Of a stretch of DNA of 64,000 nucleotides, positions 1 to 8,440 are shown piece by piece. The stretch is from Rhodospirillales bacterium. Lineage in GTDB: Bacteria > Pseudomonadota > Alphaproteobacteria > Rhodospirillales > Casp-alpha2. The position numbers and the translations under genes were made by a program. Under the pieces are notes generated by a model. It searched no databases. It worked only from the letters and a program-made list of their open reading frames with translations, and was not told the DNA's origin. How positions within the stretch are numbered: the stretch's first letter is position 1; each line of letters starts with the position of its first letter. The stretch spans positions 1 to 64,000 of the forward strand of contig JAGLED010000013.1 of NCBI GenBank assembly GCA_023145215.1, written 5' to 3'.

Positions 1-1697
1 AGGATCTCGTCGGCGTCGATGATGGTCGACAGCCGGTGCGCGATGGTGATCGTCGTGCGGTCGGCGGAGACGTCCTTGAAGCTGGCGAGGATTTCCTGCT
101 CGGTCCGGCTATCGAGCGCCGAGGTGGCTTCATCGAACACCAGAATGCGCGGGTCCTTCAGGATCGTGCGCGCGATGGCGACGCGCTGCTTCTCGCCGCC
201 GGACAATTTCAGGCCCCGCTCACCGACCATCGACTGGTAGCCGTCCGGCAAGCTCATGATGAACTCGTGGATGCGTGCCTGCCTTGCCGCCTGCTCGACC
301 TCGGCGGGCGATGCGCCGGGCCGGCCGTAGGCGATGTTGTAGTAGATGGTGTCGTTGAACAGCACGGTGTCCTGCGGGACGATGCCGATGGCGGCGCGGA
401 GCGACTTCTGCGTCACGTCGGCGACGTCGTCGCCGTCGATCGTGACCGTGCCGGCGCCGACGTCGTAAAACCGGTAAAGAATGCGCGAGATCGTCGACTT
501 GCCCGACCCCGACGGGCCGACGATGGCGAGCTTCTTGCCCGCCGGGAGCTCGAACGACACGTCCTTCAGGATCGGGCGCCGATCATCGTAAGCGAACCGG
601 ACGTTTTTGAATTCGACCCGGCCCGGCCCGTCCCTGAGCGGCCGCGCGCCAGGTTTATCCGCGATCTCGGCGGGTTCGCCCAGAAGTTCGAACATTTCCT
701 CCAGGTCCGTCAGCGAGCGTTTGATCTCGCGGTAGACGAAGCCCAGGAAATTGAGCGGCATGAAGATCTGAATCAGGTACGAGTTCACCAGTACGAAGTC
801 GCCGACGGTCATCGAGCCGTCCCTGACGCCATAACCCGCCATGACCATTGCCGCGACGACGCCGACGGAGATGATCACCCCCTGGCCGATGTTCAGCAGC
901 GCCAGCGACGAGCCGCTTTTGACGGCGGCGGTTTCGTATCGCTGAAGCGCGCTGTCGAAGCGGGCGGCTTCGTGATCTTCGTTGCCGAAGTACTTGACCG
1001 TTTCGAAGTTCAGCAGACTGTCGATGGCGCGGGTGTTGGCCTCGCTGTCGGTTTCGTTCATGGCGCGGCGGAACTTGAGCCGCCATTCGGTGACCAGAAG
1101 CGTCCAGGCGATGTAGACGAGAAGCACACCGAACGTCAGCGCCGCGTAGGCGACCCCATAGAGATGCCAGAGAATCCCGCACACCAGCAGCACTTCGAGG
1201 AGCGTCGGCAAGACATTGAACAGCATGAAGCGGAGCAGGAATTCGATCCCGGCCGTGCCGCGTTCGACGGCGCGGGCGACGCCGCCGGTCTTGCGCTCCA
1301 GATGAAACCTGAGCGACAGATGGTGCAGGTGGCGGAACGTCTGCAGGCCCGCGCGCCTGATTGCCCGCTGCGCCACGCGCGTAAAGACGGCGTCGCGCAG
1401 CTCGCCGAACGCCAGCGCACCGACCCGGCAGAGCCCGTAGGCGACGATCAGCGCGACCGGCACGCCGATCATGGCGTCGATATTCCCCTTCGCTGTCAGG
1501 ATATCGACAGCTTGTTTGTAAAAGATGGGAACCGAGACGTTGGTCGCCTTGGCGGCGACGAGCAATGCCATGGCGACGACCACACGGATGCGCAGGCCGG
1601 TTTCTCCGGCCGGCCACAAATACGGCAGCAGTGTCTTGACGGTCGTCCATTCGCCGGCCGGGTTCATCGCACCCGGGCCGGGAAGCCTGTTTCGCAT
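1..1697 (-). CDS. Atm1/HMT1-type ABC exporter, fused permease-ATPase (3' end missing)
   Basis: This is a half-transporter of the ABCB heavy-metal/Fe-S type, an inner-membrane exporter thought to move glutathione-linked sulfur or metal compounds. The first 565 codons are present and the gene runs off the left edge. The N-terminal half is a six-helix permease. It holds the Atm1 family signature NETDSEANTRAIDSLLNFET, followed by VKYFGNE. The ATPase half shows Walker A GPSGSGKST, the signature LSGGEKQRV, Walker B ILVFDEATSALD and the H-loop AHRLST. The ATG at 1697 gives MRNRLPGPGAMNPAGEW; a second ATG ten codons in is equally possible. The assignment to the Atm1 subfamily is strong; the physiological substrate is inferred. 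Confidence 0.93.
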   Translation of the reverse strand, partial: MRNRLPGPGAMNPAGEWTTVKTLLPYLWPAGETGLRIRVVVAMALLVAAKATNVSVPIFYKQAVDILTAKGNIDAMIGVPVALIVAYGLCRVGALAFGELRDAVFTRVAQRAIRRAGLQTFRHLHHLSLRFHLERKTGGVARAVERGTAGIEFLLRFMLFNVLPTLLEVLLVCGILWHLYGVAYAALTFGVLLVYIAWTLLVTEWRLKFRRAMNETDSEANTRAIDSLLNFETVKYFGNEDHEAARFDSALQRYETAAVKSGSSLALLNIGQGVIISVGVVAAMVMAGYGVRDGSMTVGDFVLVNSYLIQIFMPLNFLGFVYREIKRSLTDLEEMFELLGEPAEIADKPGARPLRDGPGRVEFKNVRFAYDDRRPILKDVSFELPAGKKLAIVGPSGSGKSTISRILYRFYDVGAGTVTIDGDDVADVTQKSLRAAIGIVPQDTVLFNDTIYYNIAYGRPGASPAEVEQAARQARIHEFIMSLPDGYQSMVGERGLKLSGGEKQRVAIARTILKDPRILVFDEATSALDSRTEQEILASFKDVSADRTTITIAHRLSTIIDADEI

Positions 1698-1833
1698 GGC
1701 GGTCTCGCGTTGCAGTTGGTGCGCTCTTTATATAGTGTGCGCGCGCTTCGACGCCACTAATGCGTTGGATTGGTGTGGGAATTCGGGGTGGTTGTGTTTA
1801 TCCTGACACCCGGGTGAGGAAATTGGGACGCGG

Positions 1834-2331
1834 ATGTCCGGTTACGACTTCGAATCGATGAAGGTGCTGGTGGCCGACGACAGCCGTCCCATGCGCTCGC
1901 TCATCAAGAGCTTCCTCCTCGGCTTCGGCGTCAAGGAGATGTTCGAGGCTGCGGACGCCAACGAAGCCTATGAGCTGGTGACGCAACTGGAACCGGATAT
2001 CGTCATTACCGACTGGCGTATGCCGCCGACAGACGGTCTCGATCTCGTTCGGAAAATCCGGATGGACATGGAAAGCCCGAACCCGTATCTGCCGATCATC
2101 ATGCTGACCGGCTTTACCGAACTGCACCGGGTCAAGCAGGCGCGCGACGCGGGCGTTACGGCGTTTCTCGCCAAACCGATCTCGGCCGCCGCGCTTTACA
2201 GGCGGCTGTGCACGGTGATCGACGACCAGCGGCCGTTCGTTCGGGTCGGCAAGTTCTTCGGCCCCGACCGCCGCGCCAGACGCCGGTCCGAACCTTACAT
2301 GGGTGTCGAGCGGCGCCGCGACTCGCAATAG
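1834..2331 (+). CDS. Single-receiver response regulator with basic tail
   Basis: A CheY-like receiver domain (about residues 8-130) takes phosphate from a histidine donor. The acidic pocket is VADDS and the phospho-acceptor is Asp60 in DIVITDWRMP. The switch Thr lies in IIMLTGFT and the conserved Lys in FLAKPIS. There is no DNA-binding or enzymatic output domain. The last 30 residues are Arg-rich (DRRARRRSE, VERRRDSQ), which suggests contact with nucleic acid or acidic protein. Only 14 nt separate it from the next gene, an HPt-like protein, so the two probably form a phosphorelay pair. Its output is unknown. Confidence 0.9.
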   Translation: MSGYDFESMKVLVADDSRPMRSLIKSFLLGFGVKEMFEAADANEAYELVTQLEPDIVITDWRMPPTDGLDLVRKIRMDMESPNPYLPIIMLTGFTELHRVKQARDAGVTAFLAKPISAAALYRRLCTVIDDQRPFVRVGKFFGPDRRARRRSEPYMGVERRRDSQ

Positions 2332-2345
2332 GATATATCCCGGAC

Positions 2346-2816
2346 ATGGCCGATAAAGCACAGAAGTTTCAGCCGCCCCACCCGCTCACGCGCAAGATCC
2401 GCAAGACCGGCGGGCCGTCGCCCGAGCAGGCGATCCTGCGCGCGCTCAACGCCGCCGAGGATTTGATCGACAACTATCAGGGCTGGGCCGTCGACGACCT
2501 GACGGCGCTCTGGAAGGCGTACGAGGAGTCCCGGAACGGCGGCAGCCCGCGGCAGATTCAGAAGATGTTCGAGATCGCGCACGCGATCCGGGGCGAGGGG
2601 GGGAGCTTCGGGTTCCAACTGATTTCGACCATCGGCGATTCGCTCTGCAAGTTCCTCGAAGGGCGCAAGAAGCTGGCGGGCGCGGAATCGGAAGTGGTGA
2701 AGGTCCACATCCTCGCCATGCGGGCCGTCTTCAAGCAGGACCTCAAGGGGCCACAGCCGGCGATGGAACGGGAACTGCGTCAGCTCCTCGCGTTGCTCCG
2801 CGAACGGATGGGCTGA
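2346..2816 (+). CDS. HPt-like phosphotransfer protein
   Basis: A 156-residue all-helical protein. The motif AHAIRGEGGSFGF, with His79, resembles the HPt phosphorylation motif HxxKGxxxxxG, with Arg in the Lys position. The following helix (LISTIGDSLCKFLEG) also fits an HPt bundle. The ATG at 2346 is chosen because homology-like content begins there and it follows the receiver gene by 14 nt; the longer in-frame extension upstream overlaps the receiver gene out of frame. The likely role is to carry phosphate to or from the adjacent receiver. The motif is seen directly; the partner relationship is inferred from adjacency. Confidence 0.78.
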   Translation: MADKAQKFQPPHPLTRKIRKTGGPSPEQAILRALNAAEDLIDNYQGWAVDDLTALWKAYEESRNGGSPRQIQKMFEIAHAIRGEGGSFGFQLISTIGDSLCKFLEGRKKLAGAESEVVKVHILAMRAVFKQDLKGPQPAMERELRQLLALLRERMG

Positions 2817-2959
2817 GGGGGGGCCGCACGCGATGACCGGGCCATATCCGGTGCGTTCTATAAGTGTATTTTAAAACGCTACTCCCTTAATTGTTGACAC
2901 ATTTGAACGGTTTGCAGGTATGCTTTCCGGATCGGGGAAATTTCGTTGAGGGGGGTATC

Positions 2960-3223
2960 ATGGATCAAACCGATAACAACGTTGCGGCAACCGCAGGCGC
3001 CGCAGTCGCCGGACCGGTGTCGGACAAGGCGATGGTACCGGCGGCACTACTTTGTTTCTTCCTGGGAGCGCTGGGTTTGCACAGGTTCTACGTCGGCAAG
3101 ATCGGTACTGGAATCCTGATGCTGCTGACGTTGGGCGGACTCGGGATCTGGACGTTGATCGATCTCGTGATGATCATCGTCGGATCGTTTAAGGATAAAG
3201 ACGGCCTGCCTCTGCAAAGATGA
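2960..3223 (+). CDS. TM2-domain membrane protein
   Basis: An 87-residue protein of the TM2 family: two transmembrane helices joined by a short turn. The first helix, ALLCFFLGALGLHRFYVGK, contains the typical GxxGLHRFYxGK motif, and the second is GLGIWTLIDLVMIIVGSF. A Gly-rich ribosome site (gaggggggt) lies just before the ATG at 2960, so I prefer this start to an ATG 69 nt upstream. The stop overlaps the start of the next gene in ATGA, so the pair is translationally coupled. TM2 proteins in bacteria have no settled function. Confidence 0.85.
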   Translation: MDQTDNNVAATAGAAVAGPVSDKAMVPAALLCFFLGALGLHRFYVGKIGTGILMLLTLGGLGIWTLIDLVMIIVGSFKDKDGLPLQR

Positions 3224-3528
3224 ACGGCCGGATGGAAGAGCCGTTCCCGGGAGCGCCGGAAAAATCGCCGAAGAGCTACGGCCTCGCGGTTGCCTTATGC
3301 GGTATTTTCGGCGTCATCGGGGTGCATCATTTCTATATTGGAAACTGGCTCCATGGCCTGCTCGATTTCGGGTTGTTCGTGGCGTTCGTCGTGCTGCTCG
3401 GCGCAGAGATGGATGGCGCGGCCTATAGCGTGCTCGCCGTCGATGCGCTGCATACGATTTACGTTTTCTATCATCTTATCGTCGGCACGCAGCAAGACGG
3501 ACAGGGCCGGTTGATTTCGTGGAAGTGA
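3220..3528 (+). CDS. Second TM2-like membrane protein
   Basis: A 102-residue protein starting inside the stop of the preceding TM2 gene (ATGA). It has the TM2-like motif IFGVIGVHHFYIGNW (GxxGxHxFYxG) followed by three hydrophobic stretches (LLDFGLFVAFVVLLG, YSVLAVDALHTIYVFYH). It differs from its neighbour by a longer C-terminal half and an acidic-proline N-terminus. The tandem arrangement and coupling suggest that the two products act together, perhaps as hetero-oligomers in the inner membrane; this is inference. No terminator is evident in the 140 nt downstream. Confidence 0.75.
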   Translation: MNGRMEEPFPGAPEKSPKSYGLAVALCGIFGVIGVHHFYIGNWLHGLLDFGLFVAFVVLLGAEMDGAAYSVLAVDALHTIYVFYHLIVGTQQDGQGRLISWK

Positions 3529-3668
3529 AGTCTGAATAAGAATCGGGACAAGGGGGACGTTGTCCGGGTTTACCTCGGCGCGTCTTCCGTTCTGCCGGTG
3601 GCCGTTTTGAACTCGAACGTTGGGTCGCGGGTATCCGGTTAATGGATCGATCAGGGCGGGATGCTCGC

Positions 3669-4115
3669 CTACGTGTCGCGGCTGTCCATGACGATGGTGA
3701 ACGGACCGTCGTTGATCAGGTCGACTTTCATCTCGGCGGCGAAGATGCCCGTTTGGACGGGGATGCCGTCGTCACGTAGCGTCTCGCAAAAAAGGTCGTA
3801 GAGAAATTTCGCGCGCTCCGGTGCCTCGGCGTGGGAAAATCCGGGGCGGTTGCCCTTGGTCCATTGGGCGGCGAGGGTGAACTGGCTGATGGCGAGTATT
3901 TCGCCGCTGATTTGGTTAATATCCAGGTTGGTCTTGCCGTTCTCGTCGGAAAAGATGCGCATTTTTGCAACTTTATGCGCAAAGCGGCGCGCTTCGTCGT
4001 CGCTGTCGCCGGCCTCGGCGCAGAACAGGACCGCGATCCCCGGGCCGATCTCGCCGACAACCCTCGAATCCACGGTGACCGCGGCTTTCAGGACCCGTTG
4101 CAGGACGGCCTTCAC
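3669..4115 (-). CDS. dtd: D-aminoacyl-tRNA deacylase
   Basis: This cytoplasmic proofreading enzyme removes D-amino acids (and glycine from tRNA-Ala) from mischarged tRNA. The 148 residues match the usual length of about 145. Key motifs are present: the catalytic-loop SQFTLAA, GNRPGFSHAEAPERA, and the C-terminal NDGPFTIVM corresponding to the cross-subunit Gly-Pro motif. The start is a GTG at 4115 (VKAVLQRVLKAAVTV), which overlaps the TGA of the upstream nnrU gene by 4 nt. An in-frame extension upstream of it overlaps nnrU and is not plausible protein. Confidence 0.95.
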   Translation of the reverse strand: MKAVLQRVLKAAVTVDSRVVGEIGPGIAVLFCAEAGDSDDEARRFAHKVAKMRIFSDENGKTNLDINQISGEILAISQFTLAAQWTKGNRPGFSHAEAPERAKFLYDLFCETLRDDGIPVQTGIFAAEMKVDLINDGPFTIVMDSRDT

Positions 4116-4672
4116 AGGATGCTGACGCCGAACAATGTCTCGTGGAAGTGGGCGATGGCGCCGGTCGCCGCGATGCCCCCGGCGAGCGCCACGATATCTC
4201 GCCAAAGTGGTTGTTTTTCCTGCATTTTTTGGGCGCCGCGAAGGTTCGCGGAGAGCATCGCCAGAACGGAATAGGCCATGAATCCGCCGAACAGCAGAAG
4301 CGATTCCACATCGCCGTTGTTCAACAGATGCACCGCCGCCCACAACGCCACGCCCCACAGCATCGGATGTGCCGTCAAGCGCTTGATATTGCTTCTGATT
4401 TCGGCCGCAACAGCGAGGCAAAGCGCAACCGGCACGACCGCATAAGCGAGGTGACGGGCGCCCTCGGGCGCGGCCCAGAGAAACGTCCTGTCGGCGTTGC
4501 CGTAACCGTAAATGATCAGTCCCAGCCCAATCGCAGACGTCAGCGCGAACAGCCCCCGGTATCGCTGTCTTCCGAGTTTTGCGATCGCGGCGTCACGACG
4601 CGCGGGAAACCATGGAAAGACATGGATTCCGAAGAACACGATCAGGCCCGCGATAAGATAGCTCATGCCCAT
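4112..4672 (-). CDS. NnrU family integral membrane protein
   Basis: A 186-residue polytopic membrane protein of the NnrU family (about five to six hydrophobic segments). Family hallmarks are the N-terminal FFGIHVFPWFPARRDA, then RYRGLFALTSAIGLGLIIYGY, and LTAHPMLWGVALWAAVHLLNNGD (His-Pro and HLLNNGD). NnrU was first noted in denitrification gene sets, but homologues are widespread in alphaproteobacteria without nitrite reductase. No denitrification gene occurs here, so that role should not be assumed. It is coupled to dtd by a 4-nt overlap. Confidence 0.85.
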   Translation of the reverse strand: MGMSYLIAGLIVFFGIHVFPWFPARRDAAIAKLGRQRYRGLFALTSAIGLGLIIYGYGNADRTFLWAAPEGARHLAYAVVPVALCLAVAAEIRSNIKRLTAHPMLWGVALWAAVHLLNNGDVESLLLFGGFMAYSVLAMLSANLRGAQKMQEKQPLWRDIVALAGGIAATGAIAHFHETLFGVSIL

Positions 4673-4696
4673 GCCCCTTGCTCGGTTAGCGGAAGA

Positions 4697-6265
4697 CTAT
4701 TCCCATTCGATGGTGCCGGGCGGCTTCGACGTGACGTCATAGACGACGCGGTTGATCCCCTTCACCTCGTTAACGATGCGGCTTGAGACGCGGCCCAGGA
4801 ACTCATGATCGAAGGGAAAATAATCGGCCGTCATACCGTCGGTCGACGTCACGGCCCGAAGGGCGCAGACGAAGTCATACGTCCGGGCGTCGCCCATCAC
4901 GCCAACGGTCTGCACCGGCAAAAGCACCGCGAACGCCTGCCAGATTGTGTCGTACAGACCGGCGTTCCGGATCTCTTCGAGATAAATCTTGTCGGCGGCT
5001 CGCAGGATATCGAGGCGGTCCTTGGTGATGACGCCGGGGACCCGGATCGCCAGGCCCGGACCCGGGAACGGGTGCCGGCCGACGAAGCTGTCAGGCAGGC
5101 CCAACTCGCGGCCAAGTGCCCGTACCTCGTCCTTGAATAACTCACGAAGCGGTTCGACCAGCTTCATGTTCATGCGCGCCGGCAGGCCGCCCACGTTGTG
5201 GTGCGATTTGATGGTCACACTCGGACCGCCGGTAAACGAGACGGACTCGATCACGTCGGGATAGAGCGTTCCTTGCGCGAGGAAATCGGCACCGCCGACT
5301 TTCTTTGCTTCTTCCTCGAAGACGTCGATGAATAGCTTACCGATGGTTTTGCGCTTCACTTCCGGATCGGACACGCCCTCAAGCTCGCCCAGAAACAGGT
5401 CTTCGGCGTTCTTGTGGACGAGCGGGATGTTGTAGTGATCGCGGAAAAGCGACACGACTTCGTCGGCTTCATTCGCGCGCATCAGGCCGTGATCGACGAA
5501 CACGCAGGTTAACTGGTCGCCGATGGCTTCGTGCAGCAGAACGGCGACGACGGAACTGTCGACCCCACCGGAAAGCCCACAAATCACGCGGCCCGAGCCT
5601 ACTTGCTCGCGGACTTTTGCAATCGCTTCGTCCTTGAACGATGCCATCGTCCAGTCACCCTTGGCGCCGCAGATATTGTGCGTGAAATTCTTCAGCAGCT
5701 TATGGCCGTCGGGCGTGTGCATCACTTCCGGATGAAACTGCACGCCGAACAGTTGGCGTGCTTCGTCGGCGATGATGGCGAACGGCGAGCCGTCCGAAAC
5801 ACCGACGACGTTGAACCCTTCCGGGATCGCATCGATGCGGTCGCCGTGGCTCATCCACACCTGATGCCTTTCACCCGGCTTCCACACGCCTTCGAACAGG
5901 CAGCTTTCGGCCGTGATCTCGACAAAGGCGCGGCCGAACTCGCGGTGCGTGGAAGGCTGCACCTGACCGCCCATTTGCTGCACCATGGTCTGTTCGCCGT
6001 AGCAGATTCCGAACACGGGCACGCCCATCTGGAATACGGCGTCGGGTGCACGCGGCGTGGTCGCCTCGTGCACGCTGGCCGGTCCGCCGGAAAGGATGAT
6101 GCCCTTGGGCGCGAAATCCTTGAGGGAATCTTCCGTGACCGCGTTGAACGGATGAATTTCGCAGTAGACGCCGGATTCCCGGACCCGGCGTGCGATGAGC
6201 TGTGTCACCTGCGAGCCGAAATCGACGATCAGAATACGGTCGTGATGCTGGGTGATGTCAGACAT
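4697..6265 (-). CDS. guaA: GMP synthase (glutamine-hydrolysing)
   Basis: Converts XMP to GMP using glutamine and ATP. The 522 residues contain an N-terminal class I amidotransferase (nucleophile in GICYGEQ, His/Glu in FHPEVMHT), then the ATP-pyrophosphatase P-loop [10 protein letters not shown], and the C-terminal dimerisation domain ending in [12 protein letters not shown]. All catalytic elements are intact. It stands apart from guaB (50.3 kb), although guaB-rsmB-guaA are often neighbours in alphaproteobacteria. The 57-nt gap to the upstream kinase gene contains no evident terminator, so co-transcription is possible. Confidence 0.98.
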   Translation of the reverse strand: MSDITQHHDRILIVDFGSQVTQLIARRVRESGVYCEIHPFNAVTEDSLKDFAPKGIILSGGPASVHEATTPRAPDAVFQMGVPVFGICYGEQTMVQQMGGQVQPSTHREFGRAFVEITAESCLFEGVWKPGERHQVWMSHGDRIDAIPEGFNVVGVSDGSPFAIIADEARQLFGVQFHPEVMHTPDGHKLLKNFTHNICGAKGDWTMASFKDEAIAKVREQVGSGRVICGLSGGVDSSVVAVLLHEAIGDQLTCVFVDHGLMRANEADEVVSLFRDHYNIPLVHKNAEDLFLGELEGVSDPEVKRKTIGKLFIDVFEEEAKKVGGADFLAQGTLYPDVIESVSFTGGPSVTIKSHHNVGGLPARMNMKLVEPLRELFKDEVRALGRELGLPDSFVGRHPFPGPGLAIRVPGVITKDRLDILRAADKIYLEEIRNAGLYDTIWQAFAVLLPVQTVGVMGDARTYDFVCALRAVTSTDGMTADYFPFDHEFLGRVSSRIVNEVKGINRVVYDVTSKPPGTIEWE

Positions 6266-6322
6266 GAGGTCTGATACTTGATTGTGCGCGGATTGAAAAG
6301 AGGGAAGCAGCCATCGCGCGCT

Positions 6323-8299
6323 TCAAGCCTCAGCGTGCGGACCCGGGGAAGTCGAATCCACGGGAAAAATGACGCGGAACGTTGATCCTTTGCCGGGTTC
6401 ACTCTCAATCTCAAGGGTGCCACCGTGAAGTTCGATCATTTCCAGGCACAACTGCAAACCAAGCCCGGTGCCGGTTTCGCCGGCTGTCCCCTTGCGCGAC
6501 GTGCTGGCCCCGAGATCCAGCAGTTTTTCGCGGATTTCCGGGGGGATTCCGATGCCCTGGTCCGAAATGCGAATGCATGCAGCGTCGGCATCCCGCGTGA
6601 GCGACAGCGTGATGCGGCTTCCAGCATTGGAAAATTTCACGGCATTCCCGATGAGGTTCCGGACGATGGTTTCGATCATGTGCGGATCGACGATCGCGTC
6701 GAATTCGCTTGGTAGGTCAAGTTTGAGCTCGACCGATTTCTGTTCCGTCATCGGGCGGAGAATATTTGCCGTTTCCGACAGCAAGGCCGGCAAATCCGTA
6801 TCAACCGGTGCGAATCGGAGATCTCCCCGTTGCAGCCGGCTCCACGCCAGGAGGTTTTCGAGCAATTGGTGCAGGTTGTTGGCGGCCTCGTTGAGGTCGC
6901 CACTGTACTCGACGATTTTCTCTCTGGGCAGCTGGTCGGCGCGATTTTTCAGGTAATCGGAGACACCGATCAGCGAGCTAAGCGGTCCGATCAAGTCGTG
7001 CGCGATAATCGAAAAGAACTTGTCCTTCTGCTGGTTGAGCGTCAGAAGTTCGTCGTGCTTTCGCTGCAACTCGCGCGTCCGCGCCGCGACCTCGTCCGAC
7101 AATGCCGTCGTGTGCGCCGCGACCGCGGTTGCCATTTCGTTGAAGTCCAGCCGCAGTCTTCCGATTTGATCGGGCGTGTCGTCGATCGGTTCGTCAACGC
7201 CCGGTGATTTCCCGTCCCGGAACGCGCTGACGGCCCGGTCAAGCTCGTCGATACGCTTCAATACGATTTTGTCGAGGGCGACACCCAGTGCGGTCAGGCT
7301 GACCAGGACGGCGAGCGCGACCAATACAGCCAGCGGGACGAAGTAGTGCCCGAGGACGAACATTCGGAGTTCGATCACGGATATGCTGTACCAGTTGACT
7401 TCGGGCATAAACGTTGCGCCCACCAGCACGTCGCGGCCGTCAATCGTTACGGCAACCGTCGCAGCTTTGTCGGGGGCGGCCATTGCGTCCTGTAAAGCTT
7501 GCTTCAGCAGATCGCGGTCTTCGTCCGTATCGAGGATATTGAAGATGGTATTCTTGAGGTTGTCCGGCTTGGTCAACGCGTCGTGTTCGATCAGGTCGAC
7601 ATTCGGATGTGCTTGGATCGCGCCGTGGCGGTCGACATAGATCGTCGTCACGCCGTCCGGCTGGCTCTTCTGCAGATCGTCGATGAACGCGGTCAGGTCT
7701 ATGCCGGTTCCGACGATGCCCACCACCTTGTCGTTAGACGGATTGCGAATGTTGCAGTTGAACCAGACTTTCGTTTCACGAATGGCGCGATCGAAATCGA
7801 TGTTGAGATAGCAGACGCCGGGCAGCGCGATGGTGCTGAAGTACCAGGCATCGTCTCGATTGTCTTTTGCGAGGGTATACTTCACAAGCGAGTCCGGGTC
7901 GCTTCCCGGTGTTTCATTGAAATAGAATTCTTTGGTGGCGTCCGGAACGAAGAAATAATTGCCGTCGCGAAACATCGACCGATAGCGTTCCAGCGTTTCA
8001 AGCCCAGGTACGCGAGCCGCCGGGTCGTTCGGATTTTGTGCGAATTCGACCATGGCCGGGTCTTGTGCGAGCGCCATGGCCAATGTGTATTCCCGGTTGA
8101 GCGGCAAGGCGGCCCGGGCCTTGTCGAGCAGCACCTGATCCGCCGAAATCCGTGCGCCGAGTTCGCCGACGATATTGTGGGCCAGGAGCCAGAAGACAAA
8201 CAGCAGCGAGGCACTGATCGCGAGCGCGATCGGAACAGCAAGAGCGATAAACCTGTATCTGAGATTGCCGTTGATGCTCGGCGGCAAAAGATTTCGCAT
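6323..8299 (-). CDS. Membrane sensor histidine kinase with dCACHE-like sensor
   Basis: A 658-residue kinase with a TM helix near the N-terminus (FIALAVPIALAISASLLFVFWLL). A large periplasmic region of about 270 residues (including WYFSTIALPGVCYLNIDFDR and VVGIVGTGIDLTAFIDDL) looks like a double-CACHE ligand sensor. A second TM (FVPLAVLVALAVLVSLTALG), a HAMP-like linker and the kinase core follow. The H-box is FFSIIAHDLIGPL, the N-box RNLIGNAVKFSN, and the G-boxes DQGIGIPPE and GTGLGLQLC. I place the start at 8299 (MRNLLPPSING) because the 13 residues upstream are unlike a membrane N-terminus. No cognate regulator is adjacent; the small-molecule ligand is unknown. Confidence 0.92.
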   Translation of the reverse strand: MRNLLPPSINGNLRYRFIALAVPIALAISASLLFVFWLLAHNIVGELGARISADQVLLDKARAALPLNREYTLAMALAQDPAMVEFAQNPNDPAARVPGLETLERYRSMFRDGNYFFVPDATKEFYFNETPGSDPDSLVKYTLAKDNRDDAWYFSTIALPGVCYLNIDFDRAIRETKVWFNCNIRNPSNDKVVGIVGTGIDLTAFIDDLQKSQPDGVTTIYVDRHGAIQAHPNVDLIEHDALTKPDNLKNTIFNILDTDEDRDLLKQALQDAMAAPDKAATVAVTIDGRDVLVGATFMPEVNWYSISVIELRMFVLGHYFVPLAVLVALAVLVSLTALGVALDKIVLKRIDELDRAVSAFRDGKSPGVDEPIDDTPDQIGRLRLDFNEMATAVAAHTTALSDEVAARTRELQRKHDELLTLNQQKDKFFSIIAHDLIGPLSSLIGVSDYLKNRADQLPREKIVEYSGDLNEAANNLHQLLENLLAWSRLQRGDLRFAPVDTDLPALLSETANILRPMTEQKSVELKLDLPSEFDAIVDPHMIETIVRNLIGNAVKFSNAGSRITLSLTRDADAACIRISDQGIGIPPEIREKLLDLGASTSRKGTAGETGTGLGLQLCLEMIELHGGTLEIESEPGKGSTFRVIFPVDSTSPGPHAEA

Positions 8300-8359
8300 T
8301 ACGCCCTTTCCCGGCGGTTCAGCACCTAAGTGGCGCATTGGAGGCGTCTTGACGCTTCG

Positions 8360-8367
8360 TTAACCAT
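8360..8367. promoter_or_regulatory. TTAACCAT octamer (possible CtrA half-site)
   Basis: The octamer TTAACCAT lies in the divergent gap between the histidine kinase gene and the Ala-rich protein gene. It resembles the half-site bound by the alphaproteobacterial cell-cycle regulator CtrA. Two further copies occur in other intergenic gaps (18087 and 30567). Binding is inferred only from the string. Confidence 0.35.
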
Positions 8368-8440
8368 TTTATCACCGAATCGCGCGACAATGAAAACGGC
8401 GATTAGATCGAGTGTATAGCGAGACCCGGGGGAACTGTTC

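Noticed and set aside
36-1760. Long plus-strand frame of 574 codons at the left edge
   Set aside because: It lies antisense to the Atm1-type ABC exporter, whose motifs are complete on the minus strand. The plus-strand product is rich in Arg/Asp/Val with no family resemblance, as expected of a GC-rich shadow.
4112-4672. NnrU as evidence of denitrification
   Set aside because: No nir, nor or nos gene occurs in the window, and NnrU homologues are common without them.
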